Shown here piece by piece: positions 17,539-18,851 of a DNA stretch of 18,851 bases; position 1 is the first letter of the stretch, and every line of letters begins with the position of its first letter. The DNA is from Chloromonas sp. AAM2. Its lineage: Eukaryota > Chlorophyta > Chlorophyceae > Chlamydomonadales > Chlamydomonadaceae. The notes under the pieces are model-generated. The model ran no database searches. It saw only the letters and a program-made list of their open reading frames with translations, and had not been told where the DNA came from. The translations under genes and the position numbers were made by a program. The DNA lies in the NCBI GenBank assembly GCA_004335635.1, contig QAXH01006682.1:885-19735 (forward strand), in the 5' to 3' direction.

Positions 17539-18851
17539 GTGGCGTCTGGCAGCAACGGGCTTCATGCCATGGTCTTCTGGATGCATGGCAGCATGGCCAC
17601 CCGGTGATCTTCCCTGCCGAACATATCTTCAAACCACCTGCTGTGTGACGAATCACTAATCGTTGGCCTTTTCCAGGTCAGGGGTTTGTCATGCCCGGTA
17701 GGTTTGCACTGCCCTGTGGCAAAATGAGTGGCAACCGCTCCGCACTCGCTGGAGTCGTTTGAATATAAGGCTGTGTGCCTTTTCCCGCCCGCCACACTCA
17801 ACAAGCTACCAAGCTGAGTGATGGTCAGGAATCAGGGTTGCCCCGGGTTGCTTCCGACGGGAGGGGGTGTAACAGTGGCCTGTGTTCAGGCATGGGTTGA
17901 CAAACACCCTGACCGCAACTGCAGGTTCAGACGCATGGCATGTGTGCAGAGTCATAGCTCAGCTTCATTGGTGCACACCAGTCAGCTTGTGCATGAGACT
18001 ATGAGGCCCGGCATGGGCAGACGCTTCTGCTTTCACTTACCATGCTTCAGTCACCACAATGATGTGTACGGTTTGTTGGCATACTCCGTAAGAGAGAGAT
18101 TATCAGAACTCCAGACTGGCTTGTACGTGTTTTGGCTAGACAGCCTTTTGGTGGTTGAATGCACTGAAAACTGCCCGGGGCTTTGTAGGTGTACTGCGAT
18201 TTTTACATACCCTACGTTCAGCCTGACTCGCTGCATTTCTGCTGCTTCCATGTATGGAACATGCTGTTGGCATGTCGCATCAGGAACACATGCAGGAAAG
18301 GAAAGGGAATACAAGCACATTGGAATACCATTGCCAGGCAGAGTTTAGGGCAGCTTGGTAGGCCTGCGCTGTGGATGTCAAACGAAAACAGGCAACAGAA
18401 GGTGATGCAGCCAAAACTTCGGAGCACAAGGAACAAACAGGTTTTGGCATTGACATGCTGGCAAGTCCAGGCGATTCACGATGAGAGTATCTATCGGTGT
18501 GTTTTGGCGTGTGCTGGATTGACATTATGGCTGAGCTCTGGTGTTGCATGGCCACTGGACAGCGTGCAGTTGGTTGATTGACACGTGTTGACATGCAGTT
18601 CTAATCAAGCCTTGGTCTCTGCAAGCTACGCCACATGCATCACATGTGTCATTGTCTGACTGCTGTGGCGTGTGTGACAGGCATTGATTGCCTTGCTTTG
18701 TTGGTTAGCACAGAAAGGAACATGGTGATGCGGCATACCATGACAATCTGACTTGGCTCAAGACGCGTCCATGCCGCATGGAAAGAAAATTGGGCTGCAT
18801 GCTTGCAGACTCTGTGTGCTGGGTTTTGTTCAACACTCGTGCTTCTTCTGT
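17539..18851. other. 3' flank of Mpv17 paralogue 2, no further gene seen
   Basis: No recognisable gene. The first part is 3' UTR. A 176-codon plus-strand frame at 17818-18348 overlaps several minus-strand frames, resembles no family, and is probably chance. An exon of a gene outside the window cannot be excluded near the right edge. Confidence 0.45.
17868..17872 (+). promoter_or_regulatory. Candidate TGTAA poly(A) signal of Mpv17 paralogue 2
   Basis: TGTAA about 330 bases after the stop codon, a plausible 3' UTR length for a green alga. The match is only five bases. Confidence 0.4.

Noticed and set aside
17818..18348. 176-codon plus-strand ORF after Mpv17 paralogue 2
   Set aside because: It overlaps a candidate poly(A) signal and several antisense frames of similar quality, with no recognisable domain.
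1..18851. CRISPR arrays, bacterial operons, prophage or insertion sequences
   Set aside because: Spliceosomal introns, eukaryotic ribosomal protein and intron-bearing tRNAs show nuclear eukaryotic DNA. The tandem repeats lack CRISPR spacer structure, and no transposase or terminal repeats were seen.

Overview
The window comes from the nuclear genome of a photosynthetic eukaryote, most likely a green alga. The evidence is four intron-rich protein genes with short GT-AG introns (donors such as GTGAGT and GTAAGC, acceptors often CTGCAG or TTGCAG), an intron-bearing cytosolic-type tRNA-Val pair, a cytosolic ribosomal protein gene, and TGTAA motifs in two 3' flanks (the poly(A) signal typical of chlorophytes). 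Moderate GC content argues against Chlamydomonas and fits a trebouxiophyte-like alga. The genus is an inference, not something the sequence proves.

Layout. Positions 370-1281 hold two nearly identical tRNA-Val(AAC) genes, each with a 29-nt intron, in convergent orientation inside an inverted duplication. Positions 1282-3050 show no recognisable gene. Positions 3051-6916 (+) are a seven-exon gene for a mitochondrial CCDC90/MCUR1-type (DUF1640) coiled-coil membrane protein. Its second intron carries a duplicated 3' splice site, and its sixth intron a 24-nt minisatellite of ten units. Positions 6917-9853 are mostly non-coding and contain a diverged repeat pair plus two weak minus-strand ORFs. 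Positions 9854-11538 (+) are a six-exon Mpv17/PMP22-family gene. Positions 11539-13595 are a gene-poor convergent spacer. Positions 13596-14726 (-) are the four-exon gene for 60S ribosomal protein uL15 (RPL27A). Positions 15755-17538 (+) are a second Mpv17/PMP22 gene, clearly a paralogue of the first, and divergent from RPL27A. The rest, to 18851, shows no recognisable gene.

The genes do not form a pathway. RPL27A serves cytosolic translation. The CCDC90-like protein is expected in the inner mitochondrial membrane, and the two Mpv17-family proteins in a mitochondrial or peroxisomal membrane. The main interest is in gene architecture. The two Mpv17 paralogues bracket an inverted RPL27A and differ in several introns: an 8-nt position shift, a 13-nt microexon in one, a 22-nt exon and a GC-AG intron in the other. 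I did not find a convincing new molecular system. Splice models were assembled by eye from reading frame, splice motifs and remembered family features, without transcript data.
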